Assembly: GCF_009730915.1 (NCBI RefSeq)
Contig: NC_052475.1
Location: 26,039,016 to 26,103,015, forward strand
DNA from: Dioscorea cayenensis subsp. rotundata
Lineage: Eukaryota > Streptophyta > Magnoliopsida > Dioscoreales > Dioscoreaceae
Direction: 5' to 3'
Length of the DNA stretch: 64,000 bases
Position numbers and translations under genes: made by a program. The notes below the pieces were generated by a model. It was not told where the DNA came from. It saw only the letters and a list, made by a program, of their open reading frames with translations, and searched no databases. The number at the start of each line of letters is the position of its first letter. The first letter of the stretch is position 1. Shown here piece after piece: positions 9,805 through 21,572 of the stretch.

Positions 9805-12147
9805 ACTTACTTTTATCAATGTTTTTTTATTAATAAAATTTTATATATATTTACTTTTTTTCTCTATAGATCCCTCTCTCTAGATTTTTTCACTTTTTCT
9901 GAAATCAATACCAAAACAAAATTATCAAAAATGATACTAATTTTCAACCGGTTCATAAAAATTGTCGCTTTCCTCACTTCTTCACTTTAAGAGTTTATAC
10001 AATTTCTCACAATATTCTCATAGTAATTCTGTTCTTTATCTTAAAAATTAAAGGTTTTAATATGTGGGTATTTATATTTCTTTTATATATATATTACTTT
10101 AAAAATTACATTTTGAAAAAAATGTGGATAGTTCCATTTAATTCAAACATGTCAATTTTTTCGCTTTTTAAAAGTTTGTTTGATTACCAATAAATGAAAT
10201 TACAATATATAACTAAAAATATTGTATTTTAAATTATATCAATGCTATTTGATTTATTATAACTAAAAATGTTAGGTTGATATAAATTGAAAAGTATGTG
10301 AGTGAGATAATAAAATTGCCCCATTATCTAATATTAGTACTAAGTATTTAAAAATTCATTGTAAAAATCATTTAAGTAAAAAAACAATTAATTAATTTAA
10401 TAAATTATTTTTAAAAAATAAAATTATTTAAATATTTTTAAAATTTTATTAATTTTATTAATTAGAACAATTTATAATTTAATTTTTAAAAAAACACTTA
10501 CTCTATTAAATACTTTTTTTATAAAATTTTTTTAAATATAAAAAAATATCATATAACTGTTTAATTATATACATTTTTAAATTATAAAAATATTGGTGAA
10601 TTCCACTTGCTTTATAGCATTTTAACTTATAATAAATTTTATTATAAGTTGAAATGTCAAAAAAGAAGATGAGATGTAAGTTGTTTTCAATCAATTTATA
10701 TATAAATGAAATTTTTACATCAAACTAGATAATCACTTATATATAAAATCATTTATATTACAATTACTTACAAACAATCAACTGGCCTTAAACAAATAAA
10801 GAATTAAATACTTATGGTAGAGTTGGTAATAAATCAATCTTCCTCAATCCCTTATATTTATTTTAATGGATTAATTAATTAATTTTATTCTATTTTAGTT
10901 TAAAATTGTAAATAAAAATTGATGACATCAAATATAATTCGTTTTTATTATGGAATAGTAAAAAATAACAATAACATAAAAAATAAAATAAAATGTATTT
11001 CAAAACTTAAAATAGTTATTATCTTTTAATAAAAAAACTAGTTATTATATATTTTCAACACTATATATTTTTCATGTTAAATATACAGTTGATTTCCGTA
11101 TTTTCATATTTTGTATGATTTTTTAAATTAATAGCAATGTTTAACACGGTTAAATAAAATAAATAACAATAAAAACTCTTCATTGGTCTTGACGTCATAG
11201 TTTGTGGAATTCGAGTTCCTTATGACTTGTGTTTAGCTTTTCTCCTTTTTAATAAATTTATGATTATATTTTTTTATTAATTAATCATAATTATGAGCTT
11301 CTTACCAACTTAATAGCTTTAAGGATATGATTACAAAACTGACATTCTTGTGGTCATAAATGGGCCTCAAGATATTTATTTGAGTAAAATAGTGATTAAA
11401 ACATGTTGAGTTATGTGAGCCGTAAGCTCATCTTTCTTTTTCTTTTCTTCAAAAAATTTGGAGCTTTGTTTATTTTTCAACCTATTATTTCTTTCATCCC
11501 ATTGGCACAAGACTCACAACCCACTTCATCCAATTAATTAATTAATTAATTAGTTAAGCATCTTTCATAACCCAAACAAGTAAACCTTATCTTTTCTTTG
11601 ACTCTACTCTAGATATATCTTTTCAAACTTGCCCATTGATTATATCAAACACAAAAAAGTAGATAAAAAAATATATATATTATTTAATTTTTTTAAAAAT
11701 ATAAATTTTATTTTTAAATTTTTTTAATTATTGGTCCACAGAACATTGTAGGGAATGTTATGTAAAAATATAATTTTTCTCTTTTAATTAGCAAATTACA
11801 TGCATAAAAAATTATAATTCAAAAATCACTTGTTTAAGATATTTAAATATCCACAACTTAGTTTGGATTTTTATTATTTCTATTCTTTACATCGGGTGTA
11901 TTCAATCTTAATAGACAGACAAATGCTCGTTATGGCATTTAAACATAATAACAATGAAAAATGAGAAAGAAAAATCCCCAATTTTATTGCTCCATAAATC
12001 ATCAAATAAAGATACATTAGTTAGAGATAAAACATATGATTCACACAATGACCTCCTTCCATAAATTTCCTTACTTCCTTGAAAGTTAATGACATTTTTG
12101 CCCCCATTTTCCCTTTCTTGATGTTGTAATGCAAGCCATGATCAAAA
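9805..12147. other. AT-rich intergenic DNA downstream of the M3 peptidase (copy 1)
   Basis: No gene is recognisable. The stretch is rich in A/T homopolymers, TTAATTAA words (for example a tetranucleotide run near 11535) and short near-palindromes. The same sequence is present at about 14590-16923. The last 100 bp before 12148 probably includes the 3' UTR of the peptidase gene. Confidence 0.6.
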
Positions 12148-13006
12148 TCAAGATGTCATTCCTTTGAGTTTTAGCATTCTCTGGACATCCAATATTGGTC
12201 CTCTTCCTCTAAAGTCAGCAAAAACCTTAAAAAAAGAAAATTTACCAAATAATAAGAAAAACATCAGTTATTTTAATAAAATAATTTAAAATTTTATTTT
12301 ATTTTTAATAGGCTTATCATTATATATGATTGAAACTTGTTTAATTTGATCATTCTCACCTCATTAGGAGGTATTCCACCACCAAAAGAAAGGAATGTAT
12401 TTCGGAATTTAAGACCAAGCTTCCTGATACCCTGAAAATAAAATAACATAAAAATAAATTTATCATTTTAAGTAAATTTGTTTAGTAGATCGGTTTAGTA
12501 TATTAGGGTTCTATTCTTTTTGCAATTAAATCATGATAATATATTATTTAAAAATAAAAATAAAATACTTACTTCAGCGTTAGACAACCCCACACCCTCC
12601 AATTCTGAGAAAGCATCAGCCGCAATCACATCGGATAACTGCAACAATAAACCAAAAATAATAATAATTTTATTAAAACAAGTTATATTTGCATAAATAA
12701 ATAAATAATAAAACAAATTAAAGTGGAAATAAAGGCTATACCAGATAATCAAAGAACACAGAACCATATTGACCTGTGATCACATAATATATGGAAAAAA
12801 AAAAAACCAAAACCAAAATATCAGTTAAAATTTATATGAAAAAACGAATATTTAAATATATATATATATATATATATAATGGAAGTTCATACCTCCAAAC
12901 TCTTGTCTCATGGTGCTGCAAAGGGCTTTGTTTTGAGGAAGAGGAGGAAGGAATTCACTTTCTGATTGAATCCTTTGGTAAACATCATAAATAGATTCAG
13001 AGCCAC
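12148..13006 (-). pseudogene. Duplicated 3' exons of the M3 peptidase gene (exon 13 partial to exon 17)
   Basis: Exons at about 12893-13006 (truncated at its 5' side), 12742-12773, 12573-12638, 12360-12431 and 12148-12225 (stop TGA) correspond one-to-one with 17678-17840, 17527-17558, 17358-17423, 17136-17207 and 16924-17001. There is no upstream exon because copy 1 breaks at 13006 and runs into about 100 bp of unrelated AT-rich sequence and then the gap. It cannot make protein. It is probably an assembly duplicate, so only the 16924-21483 gene should be counted. Confidence 0.8.
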
Positions 13007-13111
13007 AACTTTATTAATTCTATTATTATTAATTAATTATTACTTTGTATTTAATTTATTTTTATTATTTATTATTATTTATCTAAAAAATTTGCCATGT
13101 TAATAATTTTT

Positions 13112-14111
13112 NNNNNNNNNNNNNNNNNNNNNNNNNNNNNNNNNNNNNNNNNNNNNNNNNNNNNNNNNNNNNNNNNNNNNNNNNNNNNNNNNNNNNNNNN
13201 NNNNNNNNNNNNNNNNNNNNNNNNNNNNNNNNNNNNNNNNNNNNNNNNNNNNNNNNNNNNNNNNNNNNNNNNNNNNNNNNNNNNNNNNNNNNNNNNNNNN
13301 NNNNNNNNNNNNNNNNNNNNNNNNNNNNNNNNNNNNNNNNNNNNNNNNNNNNNNNNNNNNNNNNNNNNNNNNNNNNNNNNNNNNNNNNNNNNNNNNNNNN
13401 NNNNNNNNNNNNNNNNNNNNNNNNNNNNNNNNNNNNNNNNNNNNNNNNNNNNNNNNNNNNNNNNNNNNNNNNNNNNNNNNNNNNNNNNNNNNNNNNNNNN
13501 NNNNNNNNNNNNNNNNNNNNNNNNNNNNNNNNNNNNNNNNNNNNNNNNNNNNNNNNNNNNNNNNNNNNNNNNNNNNNNNNNNNNNNNNNNNNNNNNNNNN
13601 NNNNNNNNNNNNNNNNNNNNNNNNNNNNNNNNNNNNNNNNNNNNNNNNNNNNNNNNNNNNNNNNNNNNNNNNNNNNNNNNNNNNNNNNNNNNNNNNNNNN
13701 NNNNNNNNNNNNNNNNNNNNNNNNNNNNNNNNNNNNNNNNNNNNNNNNNNNNNNNNNNNNNNNNNNNNNNNNNNNNNNNNNNNNNNNNNNNNNNNNNNNN
13801 NNNNNNNNNNNNNNNNNNNNNNNNNNNNNNNNNNNNNNNNNNNNNNNNNNNNNNNNNNNNNNNNNNNNNNNNNNNNNNNNNNNNNNNNNNNNNNNNNNNN
13901 NNNNNNNNNNNNNNNNNNNNNNNNNNNNNNNNNNNNNNNNNNNNNNNNNNNNNNNNNNNNNNNNNNNNNNNNNNNNNNNNNNNNNNNNNNNNNNNNNNNN
14001 NNNNNNNNNNNNNNNNNNNNNNNNNNNNNNNNNNNNNNNNNNNNNNNNNNNNNNNNNNNNNNNNNNNNNNNNNNNNNNNNNNNNNNNNNNNNNNNNNNNN
14101 NNNNNNNNNNN
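13112..14111. other. Assembly gap, exactly 1000 N
   Basis: A run of 1000 N, a round number that usually marks a gap of unknown size. The 105 bases on its left (13007-13111) are AT-rich and match nothing else here that I can see. The right side starts directly inside the duplicated MULE end. Confidence 0.99.
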
Positions 14112-17100
14112 CAAAACAAAGCAGAAAAATCTTTAACATATGAGAGCGAGTTAATAAAACCATACTCGATACCTTAGATTGTTGGGTGGGAAATCTGCAT
14201 TGGTTGCTCGGGGGACTTCTCCTTGAGATCTGGGTGGAAAGGGAAAAGGCTACCCGATTCTGGAGGCTTGGCCAGGTGAGACAACCGGAGGCGGCAGGAA
14301 TCGGAAAGGCTGAAGGCAGTTGAGAGAAAAAGCCAGTGGCAGGCTCCCGGTGAATAAATTGGTGTGTTGGGGTTGCCTAAAACCCACCCACTTCTCAAGC
14401 GCACTTGAGATATTTCTGACCCCGACTCCGCGTCTGAGGCGTTTTGTCCATAAAGGTGGCTTCATTTCAGATTCGCGTCAGATTCTACGGGTTTTGGGGT
14501 TTGAAAAAGCATAGAGTTTAAAGGGTTTAGGGATTCTGTGTAACGGGGTGTTTTTGCGATTCTGACTTGGGGATTTTTGGCGATTTCCACTTACTTTGTC
14601 AATGTTTTTATTAATAAATTTTTATATATTTACTTTTTCTCTATAGATCCCTCTCTCTAGATTTTTTCACTTTTTCTGAAATCAATACCAAAACAAAATT
14701 ATCAAAAATGATACTAATTTTCAACCGGTTCATAAAAATTGTCGCTTTCCTCACTTCTTCACTTTAAGAGTTTATACAATTTCTCACAATATTCTCATAG
14801 TAATTCTGTTCTTTATCTTAAAAATTAAAGGTTTTAATATGTGGGTATTTATATTTCTTTTATATATATATTACTTTAAAATTACATTTTTTTTTTTTTT
14901 GAAAAATGTGGATAGTTCCATTTAATTCAAACATGTCAATTTTTTCGCTTTTTAAAAGTTTGTTTGATTACCAATAAATGAAATTACAATATATAACTAA
15001 AAATATTGTATTTTAAATTATATCAATGCTATTTGATTTATTATAACTAAAAATGTTAGGTTGATATAAATTGAAAAGTATGTGAGTGAGATAATAAAAT
15101 TGCCCCATTATCTAATATTAGTACTAAGTATTTAAAAATTCATTGTAAAAATCATTTAAGTAAAAACAATTAATTAATTTAATAAATTATTTTTAAAAAA
15201 TAAAATTATTTAAATATTTTAAATTTTATTAATTTTATTAATTAGAACAATTTATAATTTAATTTTAAAAACACTTACTCTATTAAATACTTTTTATAAA
15301 ATTTTTAAATATAAAAAAATATCATATAACTGTTTAATTATATACATTTTTAAATTATAAAAATATTGGTGAATTCCACTTGCTTTATAGCATTTTAACT
15401 TATAATAAATTTTATTATAAGTTGAAATGTCAAAAAAGAAGATGAGATGTAAGTTGTTTTCAATCAATTTATATATAAATGAAATTTTTACATCAAACTA
15501 GATAATCACTTATATATAAAATCATTTATATTACAATTACTTACAAACAATCAACTGGCCTTAAACAAATAAAGAATTAAATACTTATGGTAGAGTTGGT
15601 AATAAATCAATCTTCCTCAATCCCTTATATTTATTTTTAATGGATTAATTAATTAATTTTATTCTATTTTAGTTTAAAATTGTAAATAAAAATTGATGAC
15701 ATCAAATATAATTCGTTTTTATTATGGAATAGTAAAAAATAACAATAACATAAAAATAAAAATAAAATGTATTTTCAAAAACTTAAAAATAGTTATTATC
15801 TTTTAATACTAGTTATTATATATTTTCAACACTATATATTTTTCATGTTAAATATACAGTTGATTTCCGTATTTTCATATTTTGTATGATTTTTTAAATT
15901 AATAGCAATGTTTAACACGGTTAAATAAAATAAATAACAATAAAAACTCTTCATTGGTCTTGACGTCATAGTTTGTGGAATTCGAGTTCCTTATGACTTG
16001 TGTTTAGCTTTTCTCCTTTTTAATAAATTTATGATTATATTTTTTTATTAATTAATCATAATTATGAGCTTCTTACCAACTTAATAGCTTTAAGGATATG
16101 ATTACAAAACTGACATTCTTGTGGTCATAAATGGGCCTCAAGATATTTATTTGAGTAAAATAGTGATTAAAACATGTTGAGTTATGTGAGCCGTAAGCTC
16201 ATCTTTCTTTTTCTTTTCTTCAAAAAATTTGGAGCTTTGTTTATTTTTCAACCTATTATTTCTTTCATCCCATTGGCACAAGACTCACAACCCACTTCAT
16301 CCAATTAATTAATTAATTAATTAGTTAAGCATCTTTCATAACCCAAACAAGTAAACCTTATCTTTTCTTTGACTCTACTCTAGATATATCTTTTCAAACT
16401 TGCCCATTGATTATATCAAACACAAAAAAGTAGATAAAAAAATATATATATTATTTAATTTTTAAAATATAAATTTTATTTTAAATTTTTAATTATTGGT
16501 CCACAGAACATTGTAGGGAATGTTATGTAAAATATAATTTTCTCTTTTAATTAGCAAATTTTTTTTTACATGCATAAAAATTATAATTCAAAATCACTTG
16601 TTTAAGATATTTAAATATCCACAACTTAGTTTGGATTTTATTATTTCTATTCTTTACATCAGGGTATTCAATTTTTTTTTTTACTAATAGACAACAAATG
16701 CTCCGTTATGGCATTTAAACATAATAACAATGAAAATGAGAAAGAAAAAAATCCCAATTTTATTGCTCCATAAATCATCAAATAAAGATACATTAGTTAG
16801 AGATAAAACATATGATTCACACAATGACCTCCTTCCATAAATTTCCTTACTTCCTTGAAAGTTAATGACATTTTTGCCCCCATTTTCCCTTTCTTGATGT
16901 TGTAATGCAAGCCATGATCAAAATCAAGATGTCATTCCTTTGAGTTTTAGCATTCTCTGGACATCCAATATTGGTCCTCTTCCTCTAAAGTCAGCAAAAA
17001 CCTTAAAAAAAGAAAATTTACCAAATAATAAGAAAAACATCAGTTATTTTAATAAAATAATTTAAAATTTTATTTTATTTTTAATAGGCTTATCATTATA

Positions 17101-17791
17101 TATGATTGAAACTTGTTTAATTTGATCATTCTCACCTCATTAGGAGGTATTCCACCACCAAAAGAAAGGAATGTATTTCGGAATTTAAGACCAAGCTTCC
17201 TGATACCCTGAAAATAAAATAACATAAAATAAATTTATCATTTTTTTAAGTAAATTTGTTTAGTAGATTTTTTTTTTCGGTTAGTATATTAGGTTCTATT
17301 CTTTTGCAATTAAATCATGTAATATATTATTTAAAAAATAAAAAATAAAATACTTACTTCAGCGTTAGACAACCCCACACCCTCCAATTCTGAGAAAGCA
17401 TCAGCCGCAATCACATCGGATAACTGCAACAATAAACCAAAAATAATAATAATTTTATTAAAACAAGTTATATTTGCATAAATAAATAAATAATAAAACA
17501 AATTAAAGTGGAAATAAAGGCTATACCAGATAATCAAAGAACACAGAACCATATTGACCTGTGATCACATAATATATGGAAAAAAAAAAAACCAAAACCA
17601 AAATATCAGTTAAAATTTATATGAAAAAACGAATATTTAAATATATATATATATATATATATAATGGAAGTTCATACCTCCAAACTCTTGTCTCATGGTG
17701 CTGCAAAGGGCTTTGTTTTGAGGAAGAGGAGGAAGGAATTCACTTTCTGATTGAATCCTTTGGTAAACATCATAAATAGATTCAGAGCCAC
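14112..17791. repeat. Direct duplication, copy 2 (of 9300-13006)
   Basis: Matches copy 1 throughout. It contains extra T runs absent from copy 1 (near 14890, 16560, 16672 and 17268), while many other homopolymers are 1-3 bases shorter. The first 480 bases differ strongly and contain many TTCTG or ATTCTG words where copy 1 has unrelated bases. These are the marks of uncorrected or mis-polished long-read sequence. The AT-rich intergenic part (14590-16923) holds no gene. Confidence 0.85.
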
Positions 17792-18156
17792 CAGGAGTGT
17801 ATTTTGAATGTAATTCCAAATCCACACTAGCAATTTCCACCTGAAAATTAAATAATAAATATTTTTAAAAACTCATTGAAATGTGAATATTAATTTATTA
17901 AACATGTATAAAAAAAAAAAAAAGAATTTACCCAGCTCTGGAGTTCTACGATGAGAGATTTTTTGGTTGTGACAATGTACATATCAAGAACATTATCAGG
18001 AATAGGGGCCCCTGTTTGGTAATGTTTTCCCATTGCCTTCATGGTGTCCCTGCAAACACAAACATTTAATATATATATATAGATATATATATATATATGT
18101 TTAATTATAATAACTATTTTAATTGTAAACAAAAGAATAATATTAAAGCAGCAGCA

Positions 18157-18188
<32 letters not shown>

Positions 18189-21100
18189 TTATAATAAATG
18201 TAAACGAGTAATTTGTTAAAAAAGTACATATGTTTTTTAAGTATACCATGCACTTTTAGCATGTATAAAAATTTGGTTTCTAGTCTTCACCTGCATATAA
18301 AAAAACTTTGTGCTAACAGGCTAAAACGCCATTATTATTATTATTATTATTAGTAGTAGTAGTAGTAGTATGGCTTTCGTGATGTTGAAATGTATAAAAA
18401 TTAACTTAATAAATAAATAAAATAATATATAAAAAAATACTTAATGGTAATACCTCTGGAAACACCAGTAAATCATAAACATGGAAACCAATTCATAAGA
18501 CCCGGCATCAAGGTTACGAAATCCGGCAACCATGTTTTCCTCTTGCTGGGTCAGTATGCCTTGAAGTGCATGTCCTATCTCATGGAAAAGAGATCGAATC
18601 TACATCAATAAAAACCATATATATATATTAATGAATAATTTAGGATATTAGACGAGTTAAAATGTACTTATCTTGAATGGTTTTAGAATCAGGATATTTC
18701 ATGATCCTCTCCTATCACTTATTTTTTTTATATTGTTATTAGAAATAACATTTGTCAAACTATGATAGAAAAGAATTAAAAAATAACTTGGTTCTAGAAC
18801 CAAATAACATAAATGACGTTTAAATAAACAATTATAAAAACCTCGTAGAATCCCATGAGAGTGGGAGTGTTAGGAGTGGGAGCGGTGTATGCTGCTCCAA
18901 TCAAATAAGCCGGTAATCTAACTGATTGACCAGGACGAGTAAGTGTCTTGCTATGCACAATGATTTCACTAGTCCAAAAACCACCATATTTTCCTGCTCG
19001 ATAGTATGGATCAAGAAAGAGATGTCCAAGAGGTTGGCCTTCGCTATCTTTCACAATGAAAAATCTCACATCTTCATGCCATACCTATAAATTTATTTTT
19101 ATTTAATATAATAATTAAATATATACATTAATAAATCAATAAACATGAAATAATAATAATAAAGACTTACTGGAGCTTGGCCATCTGCGGGTTCAATGAC
19201 AACACCAAACATTTTCTTTACGGTGGCAAAAACTTGGTTAATTAGTGCTTCCAGAGTGAAATATGGAGTCACAGAATCCTGCAAGATTAATTGTAAATAA
19301 ATTTTAATAAGCAAAATATATATTTTTATAGATATATAAAATTGTTTAAAAGTAATAACCATAGCACTAGAAAAATTAATTAGACCAAATACTGACTTGA
19401 TACTAAAATGTAATTAGATTTGAATAAAAATCATCATGAAAATATATATTTTTAATAAATAATTAATAAAATTATTGAGAAAATACGAAAAAATAAAAAA
19501 TAAAACCTCATCTATGAACTTTGGATCACCAGCGTTTTTTATCCACTTCCAGTACCCAACATCCCATTGTTTCAAATCACTGGCCGCGCTTGGATCTACG
19601 CTTTGAACAAAGCTCTTAAGATCATCAATGTCTACACACCACCAAACAAAAATAAATAAATAAAATATATATATACACAAATTATTTGGAGTATATACAC
19701 ACACACACACATATATTTCCTTAAGGAAAAGAAAAAAAAAAAAGAAATACCTTCAGTTGACAAAGCTTTTGAGGCTTTTCTTAGATTTTCAAGAACACCT
19801 TCAACCATTTCCAATTTCGCCCCCAATGTCATCTTCAAATAAATAAATAAATAAATATTAAGCAACATCAAGATTTATATAACAGTATATATAATAATTA
19901 AGCATTTAGAAAAATGATATAAATATATTAAAACAAAAGAAAGAAAATACCTTAGCAAAACTATCATATCCAAGAAGTTTAGCAAGATCGTGTCTAAGTG
20001 TCAGCATTTGCTCAATGACTGCACCATTATCTGTGCTTCCGGAGGATGATTTCTGAATGTCTGCAAGATAAAACTCTTGACGCAAAGAACGATCACAAGC
20101 ATGATTAATGAGAGAAGTGGGACCCAAATCTGAATCAGCAGGGAAACAGATTTTGCCAAGTGTGTTCTCTGCTAAACCCTGCCATCAAAATATATATATA
20201 TATATATATATATCATCTTAGATTAGCTTAATTTAATATATATATATATATGTAAGTTTATGTATTGTATTTAGAGTGATAATTTTCAGTACCGTTAGTG
20301 AACTCAGGTTTCCAGACATATCTGTTAAAGTGGTAGGTAGAACACTGACTGATTTTTTCTGAGCCATATCTTGCACAACATAGTAATCTGCAACTGAATT
20401 TCCTGCGTATTGTTCTCCCAATGTGTCCAGTTGCTGACAATTAATTAAAAAAAAATAAATAAACTCATTTATATATGATTTTAATATGTATATATATATA
20501 TATATGTTGTTTTATTAGTGTGTTTACCTCCTTGATTTGCTTGACTTTCTGTTTATCTGCAGCACTGAGTTCAACACCATTTTGTTTTGCTTGCTCCAAG
20601 TAAACTGCCACATTTATAAATTTAAACATGTTTTTCTTTTTAGTTTATAAAAAATTTAACACAAACCAATAAATTCACTTATTAATAATTTTTGAAATCC
20701 AATGTTTAACTAACGTTTGACAACACTTTGCTGAGACTTAGTTAATGTTGAATAAGAAGAAGAGGCTTGAATAGCTTTGAAGGCATTAAGAATCGGAACG
20801 CTTGTCCACAGCTTGGTCTCCAAATCATCCAACAAGTCCTAAAATATAAACTCATACTCATTAATAATAACAATAATAATAATAATTTTAGAGTAAAAAG
20901 TGTAGGTATATACAGAAGCAGTGCCAGCAGGATCAGCAAAGTTTACTAAATCAAATCGCATATAGTTTGCCATCATATAAGCGAACACTTGAATCCGATC
21001 ATAGATCTTTTCCAATGGCCGCACTAATGAAATATAATCCGGTTGCGCTGCTGACTCTAGTGCTGCAAGATCTTTTTCCTGCACCAAATAAACATTCGTT

Positions 21101-21483
21101 ACTCAGTACATCATCTAGACTGGTTTAGAGTCTATAATTTTTTTTTAAAAAAAAAATAAAAAATAAATGACATCGAATCAAAGACTTATTAAAAAGAAAA
21201 AAATAATATAATATAATATAAAGATATAATATTTATTAATTACCAACTGAGAGACAATTGTTTTGACACCGGGAACCAAATGATCAGGTTTAATAAGGTC
21301 ATAAGGGGGAATGTCCCAATCCAAAAGGAGAGGATTGGTTTGGGTAGCATCTTGTTTAGCCAAAAAAGGGACAGAAGGAGAGGGATTTGAGGAAGTGAGG
21401 TGCCGAGCCGTGGCAGAGACGGAGGAGCAAGTGAGCTCCGCCGTGAAAATAATGGCCAAGGCCAATAGACCAGGCCTAGCCAT
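16924..21483 (-). CDS. M3-family metallopeptidase (oligopeptidase A-like) with secretory signal peptide
   Basis: Seventeen exons join in frame to about 735 codons: 21483-21244, 21078-20914, 20838-20715, 20604-20528, 20433-20293, 20178-19951, 19832-19751, 19631-19507, 19278-19171, 19084-18842, 18599-18454, 18049-17932, 17840-17678, 17558-17527, 17423-17358, 17207-17136, 17001-16924. The length fits plant oligopeptidase A. The zinc site HEIGH is at about residues 517-521 and the third ligand Glu (SYELV) at about 547. Known plant relatives degrade short peptides in the cytosol, chloroplast or mitochondria. Here the first about 24 residues look like a signal peptide (Arg, then LLALAIIFTAELT, then SVSA), pointing to the secretory pathway. 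The usual His of the HIFAGGY motif is Gln (about 650) and one of the two adjacent Tyr positions thought catalytic is Phe (about 660). The fold is certain; activity is not. Confidence 0.9.
18158..18187. repeat. (ATT)n microsatellite in a peptidase intron
   Basis: About ten uninterrupted ATT triplets in the intron between exons 12 and 11. Confidence 0.9.
18331..18370. repeat. Compound (ATT)n(AGT)n microsatellite
   Basis: About seven to eight ATT units pass directly into six AGT units, in the same intron as the ATT run at 18158-18187. Confidence 0.9.
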
Positions 21484-21557
21484 TTTATTCGGCTCGGTAA
21501 AATTAATTACAAAGGAGTGAAGCCAAAGTGTGAGATGAAAGAAAGGAAGAGTAAAAA

Positions 21558-21572
21558 GGTATATATATATAG
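21558..21572 (-). promoter_or_regulatory. Candidate TATA box of the M3 peptidase gene
   Basis: On minus, CTATATATATATACC lies about 75-90 bp upstream of the ATG at 21483. This is a usual distance for a plant TATA box plus short leader. It could be only a dinucleotide repeat. Confidence 0.4.

Larger units (their letters stand above)
9300..13006. repeat. Direct duplication, copy 1 (of 14112-17791)
   Basis: From about 9300 the sequence matches 14112 onward, through the MULE right end, the AT-rich intergenic stretch and five minus-strand exons of the M3 peptidase gene. It stops abruptly at 13006 in the middle of exon 13 (AGATTCAGAGCCAC in both copies, then different). Exon sequences look identical between copies. 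Differences are mostly homopolymer lengths plus a garbled GC-richer part at 14112-14590. This pattern, next to an exact 1000-N gap, fits a false duplication or haplotype remnant better than a biological tandem duplication. Confidence 0.85.

Noticed and set aside
12148..13006. A second, partial M3 peptidase gene
   Set aside because: It has no upstream exons, its exons match those at 16924-17840, and it ends at a gap-adjacent breakpoint. An assembly duplicate is more likely than a gene.
13075..14163. Long open frames of more than 330 residues on both strands across 13.1-14.1 kb
   Set aside because: They consist of N bases translated as unknown residues; the only real sequence is a few codons at each edge.
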